Positions 22,718 to 35,387 are shown, numbered from the stretch's first letter. The stretch is DNA of 64,000 bases from Trichuris trichiura (GCA_037903355.1 JBAJFE010000061.1:930001-994000); one strand, 5' to 3'. Notes: generated by a model not told the origin, from the sequence alone. Numbers and translations: made by a program.

Positions 22718-23410
22718 TTTAGCATAGCTGCAAACAAATGACTTCCTCTGGTAAGTAGGGAGCGGTGGAAAGCGTCTTCAAATGGCGATAGAGTAGTTCA
22801 ATATATATTTTTAATATTAATAATATTTACCGTTTAAATTTGAGAAGCAATCGCGTTTGCGAACGCGAAAGTGCATATAGCAGGAAGATGCTAAGCCGAA
22901 AATATTCTCCACGTTGCGTTTACCATTATTTGTGAAAAAGCTTTCCACAAAATGCGGAATGGCCCCTTTTCGTTTTTCTGATTCTCTTATTACGCAAAGC
23001 TTGTAGAGCTTATCATGCCCCCTTATCAGAGCTGATTTGGCTGCAGCGAAAAAGTTGAGATAGTTTTCAAGTAGGATAAATGAACAGTTTACAGATTAAG
23101 AAAGTAAACTACTTAAGGGGTCGAGACGAAACCACAAAGGATGAAGAAATATAAGGTAAGTTGTCAAGTACACAAATACAATAAAACAGGGGACGAAAGC
23201 TAATGGATAAAATGAACTAAGCGATAAGGTTAAAGAACTAAATTAAAGCAGATGAAGTCTACTAATGTTGTCAAATCAGCTTAAATATTCAATAAAGAGA
23301 TATAACGCACGTAGGAACACACACCTGGTTGGCAATTCAGAAAATGTATGATTCATTGCGTTAGTAAACTTTCAAAGCATATTGATATACTTTGTGGTAT
23401 TCTGTTAAAA

Positions 23411-23656
23411 CTAAACTGTTCGTAGCAAAAGACCGTGTGATATCTGAACATCGAAAAAAGAGAATATGTTTCCTTGTGCAGCATACTGTATGATGACGAT
23501 CAGCGGTGCCAACGAGCGGATATCAAGTTCGCAATATACGCAGAGGCTTACGGTTTTCTGGTGGTCGTCAGGAAGTCGTTTAAATTCTAATTTCATTCTC
23601 TGCCTTGAGAAGAACACGCTATTTCCTTTCAAAGGTGTCACAATAACAACAACCAT
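23411..23656 (-). other. Conserved block with open minus-strand frame, unit A
   Basis: The words GNSVFFSRQRMKLEFKRLPD and QKTVSLCVYCEL recur in the corresponding blocks at 28638-28877 and 39357-39572. The copy near 36.2 kb has an in-frame stop. It may be a relic exon shared by the duplicated units, or conserved by recent duplication only. Confidence 0.25.
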
Positions 23657-24479
23657 TGTTAGAGCCCGCCCTAAGAACAGTCCTACATTCCTTATTTAAG
23701 AACATAAGTCAATGTTTGAGCCAACCTGATTCTGATTTAAGTTAGAGAAAAACACAAGTTCCGCTTGAACTCAAGCGATGGAGTTTGCTCCAAAACTTCG
23801 TGTGGTCTAACGTTATGGAATTAGTTATTTTTGAGAAGCTCAGCCTATTGCATTACTTCAGCTTAGATTGACTACTGCAAGCATGTGTGATGACCCAGTC
23901 TACTACCCGTTCAGCATAGTAAAACAAGAGCAGTTACGAAGGAAGTTTGATAGATCTGCAATGGTGAGAAGGACGACTTCTGAGCTGACGTTTAAAAGAC
24001 AAATTGGGCTGCTATTCCAACTTTTATAAAATGTATACCGTGCTTATAAACAGTAAAACATTTCGTACTCAATGCGTCTTCTTTGAGTGGTCGTGCTTAA
24101 TTTCTCGTCGCTTTGAAACAACAGATTAGCAGGATGTATCACGCCGGGAGCAAGACTTAAAGCATCTCAGAAAAAGAAAATTTTCTAATGCATTTTGCTA
24201 TTCTTTCCGCGGGGTCGTTTGCCATGTATTAAATATTGCTGGGAAGTCCTTCGATCAGCTGCCGACGAGGTATGATTTAAACGTTCAACACAATCAAAGG
24301 TTACTGTATCAGTTCATACGTGAAAACTGTAAACTTGAAAAGAACTATTTCAAACTGCAAGCATAAGCGGAAAAAACAAATGTTCACTCCTATATGGCGC
24401 TCTGGCTAGCAATACACATTTAATCAGCTGGTAATCGATGCTATTCATCAAATATTGGCCACTTTTGGAAAACTCCTAC

Positions 24480-24830
24480 CCAAAGCATTGGTCCAAGAGA
24501 ATCGGTTGCATATTTAGTGCTGTTTCTATGGTTGCGAGGATTTAATTTTGTCAGCCTGTTATCTGTCACATGTTGTCAATGGCGTAGATCAGCGTGCTGT
24601 AAGAAAAAGGAAGATACAGAGGTACACGTTGAAATGGAAGTTTCGTCGCCAGCCAGTTCAGCTACACCGGTTGCAAAGGAGCCCTCACCAGCAATCAGTC
24701 TGGAATCACTGTGACCTATGGAACCTATAGTAAAACCAATGCAAGGTGGGTATGACCCCAAATTGGGCAATGCCAGGGCGGATTCTAAAATCGAAACTGT
24801 AACAGCTTACGCGAAAGCTGTCATAACCGG
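24480..24830 (+). pseudogene. Dead copy of the single-pass membrane protein gene
   Basis: Homologous along its length to exon 1 of the gene at 40451. The ATG position has been destroyed by a one-base loss and substitutions. A TGA replaces a serine codon after SLESL, with the frame otherwise continuing in register (KPMQGGYDPKLGNARADSK). The CC...CCKKKED segment is intact. Confidence 0.8.
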
Positions 24831-25032
24831 TCATGAGGGGCGGATATGTTGGAAACTCGCCAACGCCTGAGGCGATACTTGTTTGATTTATATGGTCCAT
24901 CACGGGCACGTTCAGTCTTTATTGCGTCACTTGCTTTCCGGTGTTTTATGATACGATTAAACGTACGGTCACTTACATTCTGTCGAGCCAGCGCTCTCCC
25001 AAATATCATACCGCTTTTTTGCTGACATTTAG

Positions 25033-25241
25033 TGGCGCCTCAGGCCGGGATACACGAGCATACGTTCCCGTTTCCGACGTTCATCACCGAAGCCTATTCT
25101 TTCATGTCAGTCAACGGAAGTTCTGAAAACACGGACGAAATGGTTGGAAGAACTTATCAACTACGTGACTTGCCTGAGGAAGGAGAGGCTCACGACAAAA
25201 TCGTCTTGGTCAAACGACGATCCTTCGAACCCGTAGCGTAA
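25033..25241 (+). CDS. Possible last exon, fate unclear
   Basis: After ACATTTAG the frame opens in phase 1 and encodes an acidic C-terminus (TYQLRDLPEEGEAHDKIVL) to TAA. The phase matches the exon 1/exon 2 junction of the membrane-protein gene, so it may be the old terminal exon of the dead copy upstream. It does not resemble exon 2 of the intact copy. Confidence 0.3.
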
Positions 25242-26163
25242 AAAATGGACATTAGATGAGCAATAAATTTTTTGAGCAGCTGACGAAGTCCATGGTGACG
25301 TCAGTGTCATAGGTCGCATCGCATCCTACTGCTGGGTTGGACCGGCTTCAAACTGACATTAATTCGCTGAACTCCAGTTGAACTTAGGCTACTATTGTTA
25401 CAAGTTTCGTTCGTTACAAGGCTTAGAAAAACTGGCTTCGATTATAAGCGTTTAAACTCTTAAACTTAATTACAGTGCACATAACTGTATTCAGGCTATC
25501 AAAAAATGTAAATAGGCTAAACAAATGTTACGCTCTCTACTAATCTACAGGCATTGCCAATAAATTATATTGAAAACTGTCAAGCAGCTAACTTAGACTA
25601 CTGAAAAAGTGATGTCATGCAGCCACAAATGTTCCACATTTTTCAATCAGATTGTGTCATGATAACTTCTTGAAAAGACATCATACAGTTACTATAGTAT
25701 TCATTGGTAACGCAATTTGCATTTGAGATTTAGAAACAAAAGTAAGCAAATAAGTTCTGAATGCCATCACCATAAACTGTGCAGACATTCACTGATAATC
25801 ATTAAACTGCTCAAGTCGGATAAACACTATCGCCAATAATTGCTGGAAGGCCCGCAAAGTGAATGTTCTATAGCATAGCAGTTTGCATAACTTTCCAGGA
25901 TTTCCATTATTAGTCGACTGCAAAGCAGTACCATTCGACGATTTGCATAACAACTGTGAAAGAACAAACGTTACTGCTCTATGCCACTATTGAAGGGGAG
26001 ACGGTGCAAGACGACTTACAATTAGCCGTTCTTTTTACGCTCCCATCTTTTGAATACTGGCAGCATTTTGCAAGTCGAAGTAAGCTTTGCGGTGATACTG
26101 AAAGTCATTACTTCGTCACTAAGCAAAACTGCAGCCCCCTTAATGAGATGTCTTAGAAAGCAG

Positions 26164-26208
26164 TATATAAGAGGATATCTCTGGGCATCGGCAGGTCACA
26201 TCAGAATA
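26164..26208 (+). promoter_or_regulatory. Core promoter of peptide gene B
   Basis: TATATAAGAGG 45 bp before the ATG and TCACA-N8-ATG, as in copy A. Confidence 0.75.
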
Positions 26209-26636
26209 ATGCTGTTATCACTTCCATTTGCCATAGCTATCCTTTTCTCCGCTGTAATGTCTGCAACGGAAGCGCAGGGAATTGAAAGCGTAAGTTTTAG
26301 TCCGAATCGCATACTCCGCTAAGCAAAATTTTTAGTTGTTTAATTTTACTATTCGACTTCACAAGTCTTTTAGAAAATTTTTAAAACGCTGCCTAACAAC
26401 GCTTGCATGCTAGTGTCTGATTATTTTAGCAAGTCAACTCCGGGGAAGCGATCAGAATGTGCAGATCGTCGGTGCGTTGCGTTAGGGTGAAAAGACAGTG
26501 GTTAAAGTCAAGGGGTAAAAGTGATCTTGACGCCTACTACGACTGTGTGAACGCTTGTATTAAAAGTGAGCTTTTCCCATTATTCGACTTCGTACTTTAC
26601 TCTCAGGCAAAGAGTTTAAAGTTTTCAATGTTTTGA
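26209..26636 (+). CDS. Secreted C4 peptide B
   Basis: Exon 1 (26209-26289, 27 codons) encodes MLLSLPFAIAILFSAVMSAT ending EAQGIES, a signal peptide, then a GTAAGT donor. Exon 2 starts at 26430 after TATTTTAG. The mature region keeps C-x5-C-x21-C-x3-C exactly (MCRSSVRC ... DCVNAC) and is very basic between the pairs. Unspliced, it ends at TGA 26636 (95 residues). If the phase-1 donor at 26566 and acceptor at 26606 are used, a third exon continues to about 26720 and restores the C-terminal frame seen in copy A. One base is missing from this third segment relative to A, so which form is real cannot be settled by eye. Confidence 0.68.
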
Positions 26637-27622
26637 ATGGAGGAAAAACATACGTTAAAATTTCCAAGGCGCAGCAAGGCGATGTCGCACTCAGCTGTTA
26701 TGTAGCTGTATGTTTAGCGTGAGAAAATTTTGAATTAACAAATTAGTAACTTACAACACAAAAAATGTGCACATTAGTTTGCTGTTTATTAGGACGTTTC
26801 CAACTAGCCACAAAAATACGAATCAATATTAAAGCGACCAGTAAAGGGAAACTTTAGGCACCAAACAAGTTATGACTAAGCAGTACGTGGAAATCTTAAC
26901 CATAAAGTGCTGTACAACTGGCGCTCATTTCCCGCTTTACTTTTTGTAGAATTAAAGAGTCCGACTGCGTCTTCCTAAGACAACCCTGGTGAAGCCACTG
27001 GATGAAACTGTGAAACCGGAATGTTGGTTTTGTGAAACCACCAGTAAAGCTTCAATCCTTCTTAATGTACTGAATTCGGTCATACTTTGGTCATTTTTCG
27101 GTCATACTGTGCCACCATAAGTTCTTGAAAAAACATCATACTATTACTATAATGTTCACTGCAACCTAATGCGCATATTGGTTTCGGACGTTAACAAAAG
27201 TAAAAAAAATTGCTCTAAATGCCATCACAATAAACTGTGCGGACACTCAGTGATAAGAATTGAATTGCTCAAGTCTGATAAACACTATCGAAAGGAATTG
27301 CTGGAAGACTCGCAAAGCGAATTTTCTATAGCATAGCAGTTTGCGTAGCTTTCCAGGATTTCCATTATTAGTCGACTGCAAAGCAGTACCATTGAACAAT
27401 TTGCATGGCAAGTGCGAAAGAATAAACGCTACTTCTCTAACCCACTACTGAAGGGCACACGGTGCAAGGCGACTTACAATTATTTTTTCTTTTTACGCTC
27501 CCATCATTTTAATACTGGCAGCATTTTGCAATTCGAACTGAGCTTTGTGTCGATACTGAAAGTCAATACCTCGTCGCTAAGCAAAACTGCAGCCCTCGTT
27601 AATGAGATATCTTAGAAAGCAG

Positions 27623-27667
27623 TATATAGGAGTGTTTCTCTGGGCATTGGCAGATCACATCAGAATA
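27623..27667 (+). promoter_or_regulatory. Altered core promoter of pseudogene C
   Basis: The TATA box reads TATATAGG instead of TATATAAG. Spacing to ATG is still 45 bp and TCACA-N8-ATG is kept. Confidence 0.6.
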
Positions 27668-27736
27668 ATGCAACTATCGCTTGTTTTTGCCATAGCTATT
27701 CCCTTTTCCGCTGTAATGTCTGTAACGGAAGCTTAG
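27668..27736 (+). pseudogene. Peptide gene C, signal exon with premature stop
   Basis: The signal-peptide exon is conserved, but its final CAG codon (Gln23) is TAG. The intron runs about 75 bases and then jumps to sequence that follows exon 2 in other copies, so the mature exon has been deleted. Confidence 0.85.
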
Positions 27737-28637
27737 GTAACAGAGAACGTTCGTTCTGGTGCAAATCGTTTACTCTACTAAGCAAAATGTTTGCTTGTTT
27801 TATTTTACTATTTGACTGGTGAAGCCACTGGATGAAACAGTGAAACCGGAATGTTGGTTTTGTTAAACCATCAGTAAAGCTTCAATCCTTCTTAATGTAC
27901 TGAATAGCAGTTTAGCATGGCTCTAAACGAGCGATTTCCTCCGTTAACTAATCTGCGGTGGAAATCGCCTTCAAATGGCAGTAGAGTAGTTCAATATATA
28001 TTTTTAACATTAATAATTTTTACCGTTCAAATTTGAGAAGCAATCGCGTTTTCGAACGCGAAAGTGCATATAGCAGGAAGATGAGAAGCCGAAAATATTA
28101 TGCAGGTTGCGTTTAACATTACTTGAGACAAAGCTTTGGCGAAGCACACGGAATAGTTCCCTTTCGTTTTTCCAATTCTTTATTACGCACAGCTTTTATA
28201 GCTTATCATGCTCCGTTATCAGAGCTGATTCGGACGCAACGAGAAAGTTGAGATAGTTTTCAAGTGGAATAAATGGACAGTTTAAAGATTAAGAAAGTGA
28301 ACTACTGATGAGTTGAGACGAAACCACTAAGGCTGAAGAAATATATGGCAAGTTGTTAAGTACATAAATAGAATAAAGCAGAGGACGAAAGCTTATGGAT
28401 AAAATAAATTAAGCGATATGGCTGAAGAACTAGACTGAGGCTGATGAAGTTTACTTCTGGTACTAATGTGGTCAAAGCAATTTAAATATTCAATAAGGAG
28501 ATATAACGCGCGTAGAAACAGCCAGTTGGCAATTCAGAAAATATATGACCGATTACGTTACTCAACTTTCAAATCATATTGATATGCTTTACGATATTTT
28601 CTCAAAACTGAACTGTTCGTAGCAAAATGGTAAACGA

Positions 28638-28877
28638 TTAGTGAACTTCGAACAAAGCGAATATGTTTCCTTGTGCAGCATACTGTATGACGACGATCAG
28701 TGGTCCCAACGAACAGATATGAAGTATGCAACATATGCAGAGGCTCACGGTTTTCTGGTGGTCGTCAAGAAGTCGTTTAATTACTGATTTCATTATCTGC
28801 CTTGAGAAGAACACGCTATTTCCTTTCCAAGATGTCACAAAGACAAACACCAGTGATAGAGCCCACCCTAAGAACAT
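28638..28877 (-). other. Conserved block with open minus-strand frame, unit D
   Basis: Counterpart of 23411-23656, with GNSVFFSRQ and QKTVSLCICC retained and several substitutions. Status as for that block. Confidence 0.2.
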
Positions 28878-29549
28878 TCCTGCATTCCTTATTTAAGAAC
28901 ATCAGTCAATGCTTGAGCCAATCTGATTCTGATTTAAGGTAGAGAAAAAGACAAGTTCCACTTGAACTGAAATGATGGAGTTCGCTTCAAAACCTCGTGT
29001 GGTCTAACTTTATGGAATTAGTAATTTTTGAGAAAACGCACACTTCATTGGTACTTGTAGGTTGGAGAAAAGCAGCTGATTTCCCATTGTCTAAAGCATG
29101 CCTGTTTTGCGCATTACTTTAGCTTAAATTGACTACGGCAAGAACGTGTGATGGCGCTGTATACTACCCGTTCAGTATAATCAAACAAAGCCAGTCATGA
29201 AAAAAGTTATTGATAAATTTGCAACGGTAAGAAGGAGGACTCCCGAGCTGACGTTTAAAAGTGAAAATGGACTCCTGTTTCAACTTTTATAAAATGCATG
29301 CGAAGATTATAAGCAGTAAAACATTTCGTACTCAACGCGTCTTTTTTGAGTGATATTGCTTAGTTTCTGGTCACTTTGAAACAACAGATTAACGGGATGT
29401 ACTGCGCTGGGAGCAAGACTTTTAAAGCACCTCAGAAGAAGAAAATTTTGAGGGCTTGTGTATTAGTGGGCTACCGGAAAATAAGGCGGCAACTTCAAGG
29501 AGGTCAAGTGGAACTAAAACAACAATGCCGGCCATCTTGTCCTGCCCTA

Positions 29550-29568
29550 GCCTAAGCCTAAGCCTAAA
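29550..29568 (-). repeat. Short TTAGGC run
   Basis: Three tandem TTAGGC units on the minus strand, the telomere motif of many nematodes. Duplicated at 37032-37050 as part of the block. Too short to indicate a former telomere by itself. Confidence 0.5.
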
Positions 29569-30132
29569 CATAACGGAATTCCTCAGCAGGTATTCCACGG
29601 GCCAGTAACCGTTAATAACGGGGTCAATCAAACTTCACTGCTTTGTAGTGTTGCGCATTGACCTCTTTGAAGTTGCCTCTTCAACTTCCGCTGGGCCACT
29701 AAAACATAAGGTCCAAAATAAGTTCTAAATGCCATCACAATAAACTTTGCAGACGCTCAGCGATAAGCATTAAACTGCTCAAGTCGGATAAACGCTATCG
29801 CCAGGAATTGCTGGAAAGCTTGCAAAGTGAATTTTCTATAGCATAGCAGTTTGCGTAACTTTCCAGTATTTCCATTATTAGTCGACTGCAAAGTAGTACC
29901 ATTCAACGATTTGCATGGCAAGTGCGAAAGAACAAACGTTACTGCTCTAAGCCACTATTGAAAGGTAGACGGTGCAAGACGACTTACAATTAGCCATTCT
30001 TTTTACGCTGCCATCTTTTGAATACTGCCTGCATTTTGCAAGTCGAAGTAAGCTTTGCGGTGATACTGAGAGTCAATACTTCGTCACCAAGGAAAACTGC
30101 AGACCTCCTTAATCAGATGTCTTAGAAAGCCG

Positions 30133-30177
30133 TATATAAGAGGGTATCTCTGGGCATTGGCAGATCACATCGAAATA
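30133..30177 (+). promoter_or_regulatory. Core promoter of peptide gene D
   Basis: TATATAAGAGG 45 bp before ATG, with TCACA-N8-ATG retained. Confidence 0.72.
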
Positions 30178-30584
30178 ATGCAGCTATCACTTCCATTTGC
30201 CATAGCTATACTCTTCTCCGCTCTAATGTCTGTAACGGAAACGGAGGAAAGGAAGAACGTAAGTTTCAGTGCGAATCACAAACTCCATTAAGCAAAATGT
30301 TTGCCTCTTTAATTTTATAATTTGAATTCTTTGCAAATCAATGTCAAATTTTTAAAAATACTGCCTAACAACTCTCGCATGCTACTGTCAAATCTTTTTA
30401 GCAAGTCACCCCCACGCCAATGTCGACTTGCGGACCGTCGGATTATTGCTCACAATCGACAATGTCTTGGCACTTCTATATCAAGTGCCTGCTGGCTTGT
30501 CTTAAACGTAAGGTTTTCTCTTTATCCGACATTGTACTTTATTCTTGGACAAAGAATTCAAAGATTTTCGTAATATTGAATTGA
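30178..30584 (+). CDS. Secreted C4 peptide D (short-loop variant)
   Basis: Exon 1 (30178-30258, 27 codons) encodes MQLSLPFAIAILFSALMSVT ending ETEERKN. Exon 2 (30402-30584) starts after TTTTTAG in phase 0. The mature region has C-x5-C-x12-C-x3-C (TCGPSDYC ... KCLLAC). It matches copies A and B except for a 9-residue shorter loop, possibly one turn-pair of helix fewer. The acceptor used by the optional third exon in A and B reads TTCTTGG here and is lost, so this copy must end at TGA 30584, total 87 residues. Confidence 0.62.
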
Positions 30585-31684
30585 AAGGGAGAATGCGTTA
30601 AGATTTCCACTGCGCAGCAATGCAACGTCGCATTTAGCCGTCAAGTAGCTCTATCTTTAGTGTGAGAAAATTTTGTGTTAACAAATTAGTAACTTACAGC
30701 ACAAGAAGTGCGAACGTTAGTTTACTGTTTATCATGGGCTTCCAAACTAGCCAAAAAAACATAAATCAGTTTTAAAGCTACCCGCTAGAGAAAACTTTAG
30801 GCACCAAACAAGTTTAGATTAAGCAGTATGTGCAAGTGATAACCATACAGTGCTGTACAACACGCATTCATTTCCCGCTTTACTGTTTGTAGAATTAAAG
30901 AGTCTGGCAGCGTCTTCCTGAGACAACCCTGGTGAAGCCACTGGATGAAACTGTGAAACCGGAATGTTGGTTTTGTGAAATTACTAGTAAAGCATCAGTC
31001 CTTCTTAATGTACTGAATAGCATTTTAGCATGGCTGTGAAGGAGTGGTTTCCTGTGTTAACCAATATGTGCTGGAAATGGTTTTCAAATGGCGATAGAGT
31101 AGTTCAATGTATATTCTAAATATTAATAATATTTACCGTTTAAATTTATGAAGCAATCGCATTTGCGAAGGCGAAAGTGCGTGTAGGAGGAAGATAATAA
31201 AGCGAAAATCTCATACAGCTTGCGTCTACGATTATTCGAGACAAAGGCTTTTGCGAGACACGCTGAATAGTCCCTTTTTGTTTTTCTGATTCTTCTATTA
31301 CGCAAAGCTTTTACAGCTTATCATGCTCCGTTATCAGAGCTGATTCGAACGCAACGAGAAAGTTGAGATAGTTTTCAAGTAGAATAAATGGCCAGTTTAA
31401 AGGTTAAGAAAGTGAACTACTGATGAGTTGAGACGAAACCACTAAGGCTGAAGAAATACAAGGCAAGTTGTCAAGTATATAAACAGTATAGCAGGTAACA
31501 AAAGCTAGTGGATAAAATGAAATAAGCGATAAGGTGAAGCAATTAAATTAAAGCTGATGAAATCTATTTATGATATCAACATGGCCAGTTCAATTTAAAT
31601 ATTCAATAAAGAGATATAACGCGCGTAGAAACATATCCAGTTTGCAGTTAAAAAAGTATATGATCCGTTGCGTTAGTAAACTTT

Positions 31685-33329
31685 TCTTGCAATGACTGCG
31701 AAATGATGGTGTCCACTGGAGCGAGTTCTTCGCTCGAAAATGGCGCCTTCTTTTGGCTCCTTAGCGTCATCGGGTGGCTCCTTGCTTGTTCCATCCTGAC
31801 ATGACACTTTGAGGGTTTCTCCCTTGTGACTTCTTGACTTGGCTCTCTTGTCGTTTGGTCCTCCACACGATATGGCTCAGCGCGTGGTTGTGCATTATCC
31901 TTGATTGTTAGTCCATTTGGCAAGCAAACTCGGGGGTAGCTGTCAGCATTCAGCTCTTTCTCTGGAAAGGCGACCTTGGAATACACATCGTCGACAGTTG
32001 GGTATGAGCAATCCCAAGCTTTTTCGCTGAGACTGTTCTCCTTGAAAGCGCAATTGCGTGACTCAATGACTCCTTGCATGTTGCCCATCCAGATTCACCA
32101 CCCCCTTCCCTTTCAAGGCTTATCTGACCAAACAGCCGGTGCGTGCCCTCAGCTCCTTTGGAACTTCCTTGCAGTTTGGGTATGTGAGTCAACACTTTAC
32201 ATCCGCACGTTCTAAGGTAGCGAACGCTTGGCTTTCGTCCGAACCAAAGTTCGAAAGGAGTTTTCGGTTCATCGTCGCGATTTGTCACTCGGTTTCTGAT
32301 ATAGGCTGCCGTATTTGTCAGTTCAGTCCGCCCACCTTTTAGAAGATTAGTACTCTGGACGAGGTCCATTAACGTGCGATTCATTCGCTCTGCAACGCCG
32401 TTTTACTGCGAGGTGTAGACCATAGTGCGCTGATGAAAGATGCAATGCGCATTGCAGAAAGTCACCCAATTTCTTGACCAGAATTCAAGTTTATTGTTGG
32501 TCCAGATTTTCAGCAGGTTCCTTCCAGTTGGCCGTTCAGCCAATGTCTTCCACGATTTGAACTTGCCCAGCACACAAGCTTTGCTGTTTAAAAAGAACAC
32601 ACTCACGTACCGCGCCGCATCGTCAATGATAAAAAGCGTGTATTTTGCATTTCTCCAACTTGGTTCATCAAACGGTCCCATAAGGTCCTAATGAACCAGA
32701 GCCAAAGGAACGGTTTCCTTTTTGTATTAGTGCAGAAGAATTGTGTCGAATGGTTGACGCGAGGACTTGCTCTTCAGGCAATCATCACAACTTTTTTGGG
32801 GTAGTTGATTTACAGTTAAGACCAATTATAGATTTACTTATGACCATTCGCAGAATTCTGTCCTTACTTACATGCATCAATTGCTGATGCTAGATATTCA
32901 GGTCGAACATCTTACGCTCTGCAGTACAGTTTTTAACGACGGTCGGGTAGTTTCGGCTTGGCGATGTGTTCATAACACACAGACGCCCACGCCTTTTAGC
33001 TTCAATCATAAGATTGTTGTCTGCATCGTAGAAGCGACAACCTCTCTTGTCAAAGATTACTTTACCGTCATTTACAACCGCTTGGGCGACAAACAGGACT
33101 CCTCTTTAGATGCCTGGCTCGAAGTTGGTGTTTTCCGCTACAAATTCATTGAGACCCTTGTCGCTACTTAATTTAGCCACAACTGCGCCAACATTGGCCA
33201 TAGAGAACGCTGATCCACCGGCGATTCGAACTGGCGTGTTAGAGAAACAGTTCCTCTTTCGCTTTGGGAAGTATTGCGCTTCCGGCGACATGTGACAAGT
33301 TGTCCCTGAGTCAATAATTCAAGCACTTG
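31685..33329 (-). pseudogene. Copia pol remnant: protease and integrase
   Basis: The protease motif IIDSGTTCHMSP lies near 33310. The integrase core has FIIDDAARYVSVF, then IWTNNKLEF, where Copia integrases have an aspartate (catalytic Asp replaced by Asn). A TAA follows YTSQ directly before NGVAERMNRTL. Several frameshifts occur between segments. No reverse transcriptase is present. Confidence 0.85.
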
Positions 33330-34199
33330 TCAATTCTGCTGATATTGCTCCACAAGACGCAAACAGGTTCGAACGAGAGATCCGAGTTTTTCTGTCTTCA
33401 GCAACACCTTTTTTTGTTTCCAGTGACATAGGTTGCTTTTGCATTCTTTAACGTAATGGCCCTTTTTTGAGCATTTGTAGCAAGTCACATGTGCTCTTCC
33501 AAAACTCTTTGCAGCCGACCGTGTCGCAGCTGTTGCTCTAGCCGCGGCTAAAGCCTTCGTGCCTTTGCTCGGGTCGTCGCTTTTTCTCTGTGACTCAGCT
33601 AGCAGTCTCTGCTTCACTGTTGCGCGGGAAAATTCTGAAGCTGGAAGATTGCAAATAGCAGACACAACGTTGTTCCAGTCGTCAGAGAGTCCAGAAATGA
33701 TTGTCATCGCAATGTAATTGTCGCTTATCTTATCTCCCGTGCTCACAAGCTCCGTGACCAAATGATTCATAGTTGCCAAATAGCTGTCCATACTTGTATG
33801 GGTTTCCACCTTTTCGGAATACAGTCGACTCCTTAATTGAATCACTCGAAACTTACTGTCTTTCGGCGCATAAAGCTTCTGAAGTTCTTCCCAAACTTCA
33901 TTAGGTGAAGACAAATGCTGCACATGCTCTTGTTCTTCGTCACCAATTGCTAGGCAAATTTTGCCTAGCGTTTTTCGCTGGCGAGAATCGTAAAAACGTA
34001 GCTTCTCAACGGACTGTGTGTCTGGGCGGCCTTCCCCTGGCTGCACTGTAGTCCAGAGGTCAGATTCCATTAGCACAACCTTCATCTGGAAGCAACACGT
34101 AGCGTAGTTGAGTCCACTTAACTTGGCGATTACTGCGGACATGGCAGTGGGCATATTCGCCACTGACATTGCAATAATGACGGTTACGCTTGCACACAC
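33330..34199 (-). pseudogene. Copia gag polyprotein
   Basis: A 289-codon frame with the UBN2-type Copia gag core (KLSGLNYATC, ISGLSDDWNNVV) and a CCHC zinc knuckle CYKCSKKGHYVKEC near residue 240, which binds RNA. The frame ends before the protease, where a frameshift is needed. This is the best preserved part of the element. Confidence 0.85.
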
Positions 34200-34242
34200 T
34201 TACAAGTGAACGTTACCTTCACTGGCGCAGAAACGATGCTGC

Positions 34243-34398
34243 TGGACCCATAACCATTGTAGAAATTGGACAGCGAGTAAGACAGCTTAACTCATAAACA
34301 GGCAACACGCGAGTGAAAGGCACAGCACTACAACCAACTAACAAAAGCAGGTTAGACGCTGTAGGAGGGTGAGTAGGCGTCGTCAGGATGCTCCAACA
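34243..34398 (-). repeat. Copia 5' LTR and tRNA primer site
   Basis: The LTR (34259-34398, 140 bp) starts TGTTGGAGCATCC and ends TTTCTACA in minus orientation. It is followed after one base by GGTTATGGGTCCAG, the internal initiator-Met tRNA site used by Copia-type elements for half-tRNA priming. Confidence 0.82.
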
Positions 34399-35004
34399 AT
34401 TATACTGAAAGATATTAATCCGCTAACTCAGATTACTGAAAATGCGATGCCGTGCAGCCACAAATGTCCCACATTTTTCAGTCATACTGTGTCACTATAA
34501 GTTCTTGAAAAAACATCGTACTGTTACTATAATGCTCATTGGCAACCTAATGCGCGTATTGGTTTCGGACGTTAACAAAAGTAAAAAAAAATTGTTCTAA
34601 ATGCCATCACAATAAACTGTGCGGACACTCACTGATAAGCATTGAATTGCTCAAGTCTGATAAACACTATCGAAAGGACTTGCTGGAAGACTTGCAAAGC
34701 GAATTTTCTATAGCATAGCAGTTTGCGTAGCTTTCCAGGATTTCCATTATTAGTCGACTGCAAAGCAGTACCATTGAACAATTTGCATGGCAAGTGCGAA
34801 AGAATGAACGCTACTTCTCTAAGCCACTACTGAAGGGCAGACGGTGCAAGGCGACTTACAATTATTTTTTCTTTTTACGCTCCCATCATTTTAATACTAG
34901 CAGCATTTTGCAATTCGAACTGAGCTTTGTGTCGATACTGAAAGTCAATACCTCGTCGCTAAGCAAAACTGCAGCCCTCCTTAATGAGATGTCTTAGAAA
35001 GCAG

Positions 35005-35049
35005 TATATAAGAGTGTTTCTCTGGGCATTGGCAGATCACATCAGAAAA
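35005..35049 (+). promoter_or_regulatory. Core promoter of gene E
   Basis: Intact TATATAAGAG 45 bp before ATG, with TCACA-N8-ATG. The gene behind it has lost its mature exon. Confidence 0.7.
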
Positions 35050-35118
35050 ATGCAACTATCGCTTGTTTTTGCCATAGCTATTCTCTTTCCCGCTGTAATG
35101 TCTGTAACGGAAGCTCAG
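35050..35118 (+). pseudogene. Peptide gene E, orphan signal exon
   Basis: The 23-codon signal exon is intact (ending TEAQ, then GTAACT), but exon 2 is deleted at the same breakpoint as in copy C. It could still drive a transcript with an unrelated downstream exon. Confidence 0.8.
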
Positions 35119-35387
35119 GTAACTGAGAACGTTTGTTTTAGTGCAAATCGTTTACTCTAATAAGCAAAATGTTTGCTTGCTTAATTTTAATATTTGACTG
35201 GTGAAGCCACTGAATGAAACTGTGAAACCGGAATGTTGGTTTTGTGAAACCATCAGTAAAGCTTCAATCCTTCTTAATGTACTGAATAGCAGTTTAGCAT
35301 GGCTCTAAACGAGCGATTTCCTCCGTTAACTAATATGCGGTGGAAATCATCTTCAAATGGCAGTAGAGTAGTTCAATATATATTTTT

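Larger units (their letters stand above)
27080..31684 (+). repeat. Duplicated block, first copy (genes C and D)
   Basis: Near-identical to about 34399-39200, including non-coding sequence and a 180-bp stretch at 29.45-29.63 kb matching 36.94-37.12 kb. It ends at the Copia junction. Confidence 0.85.
31685..34398 (-). mobile_element. Ty1/Copia retrotransposon, 3'-truncated
   Basis: Minus-strand element with a 5' LTR (34259-34398), primer-binding site, gag, protease and integrase. Sequence after integrase (RT, RNase H, 3' LTR) is missing. The left end meets array sequence at 31684 in the middle of a unit, while the right end meets the start of another unit, so it sits on a duplication/deletion junction. 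It therefore has no matching target duplication. All frames carry stops or shifts. Confidence 0.88.
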
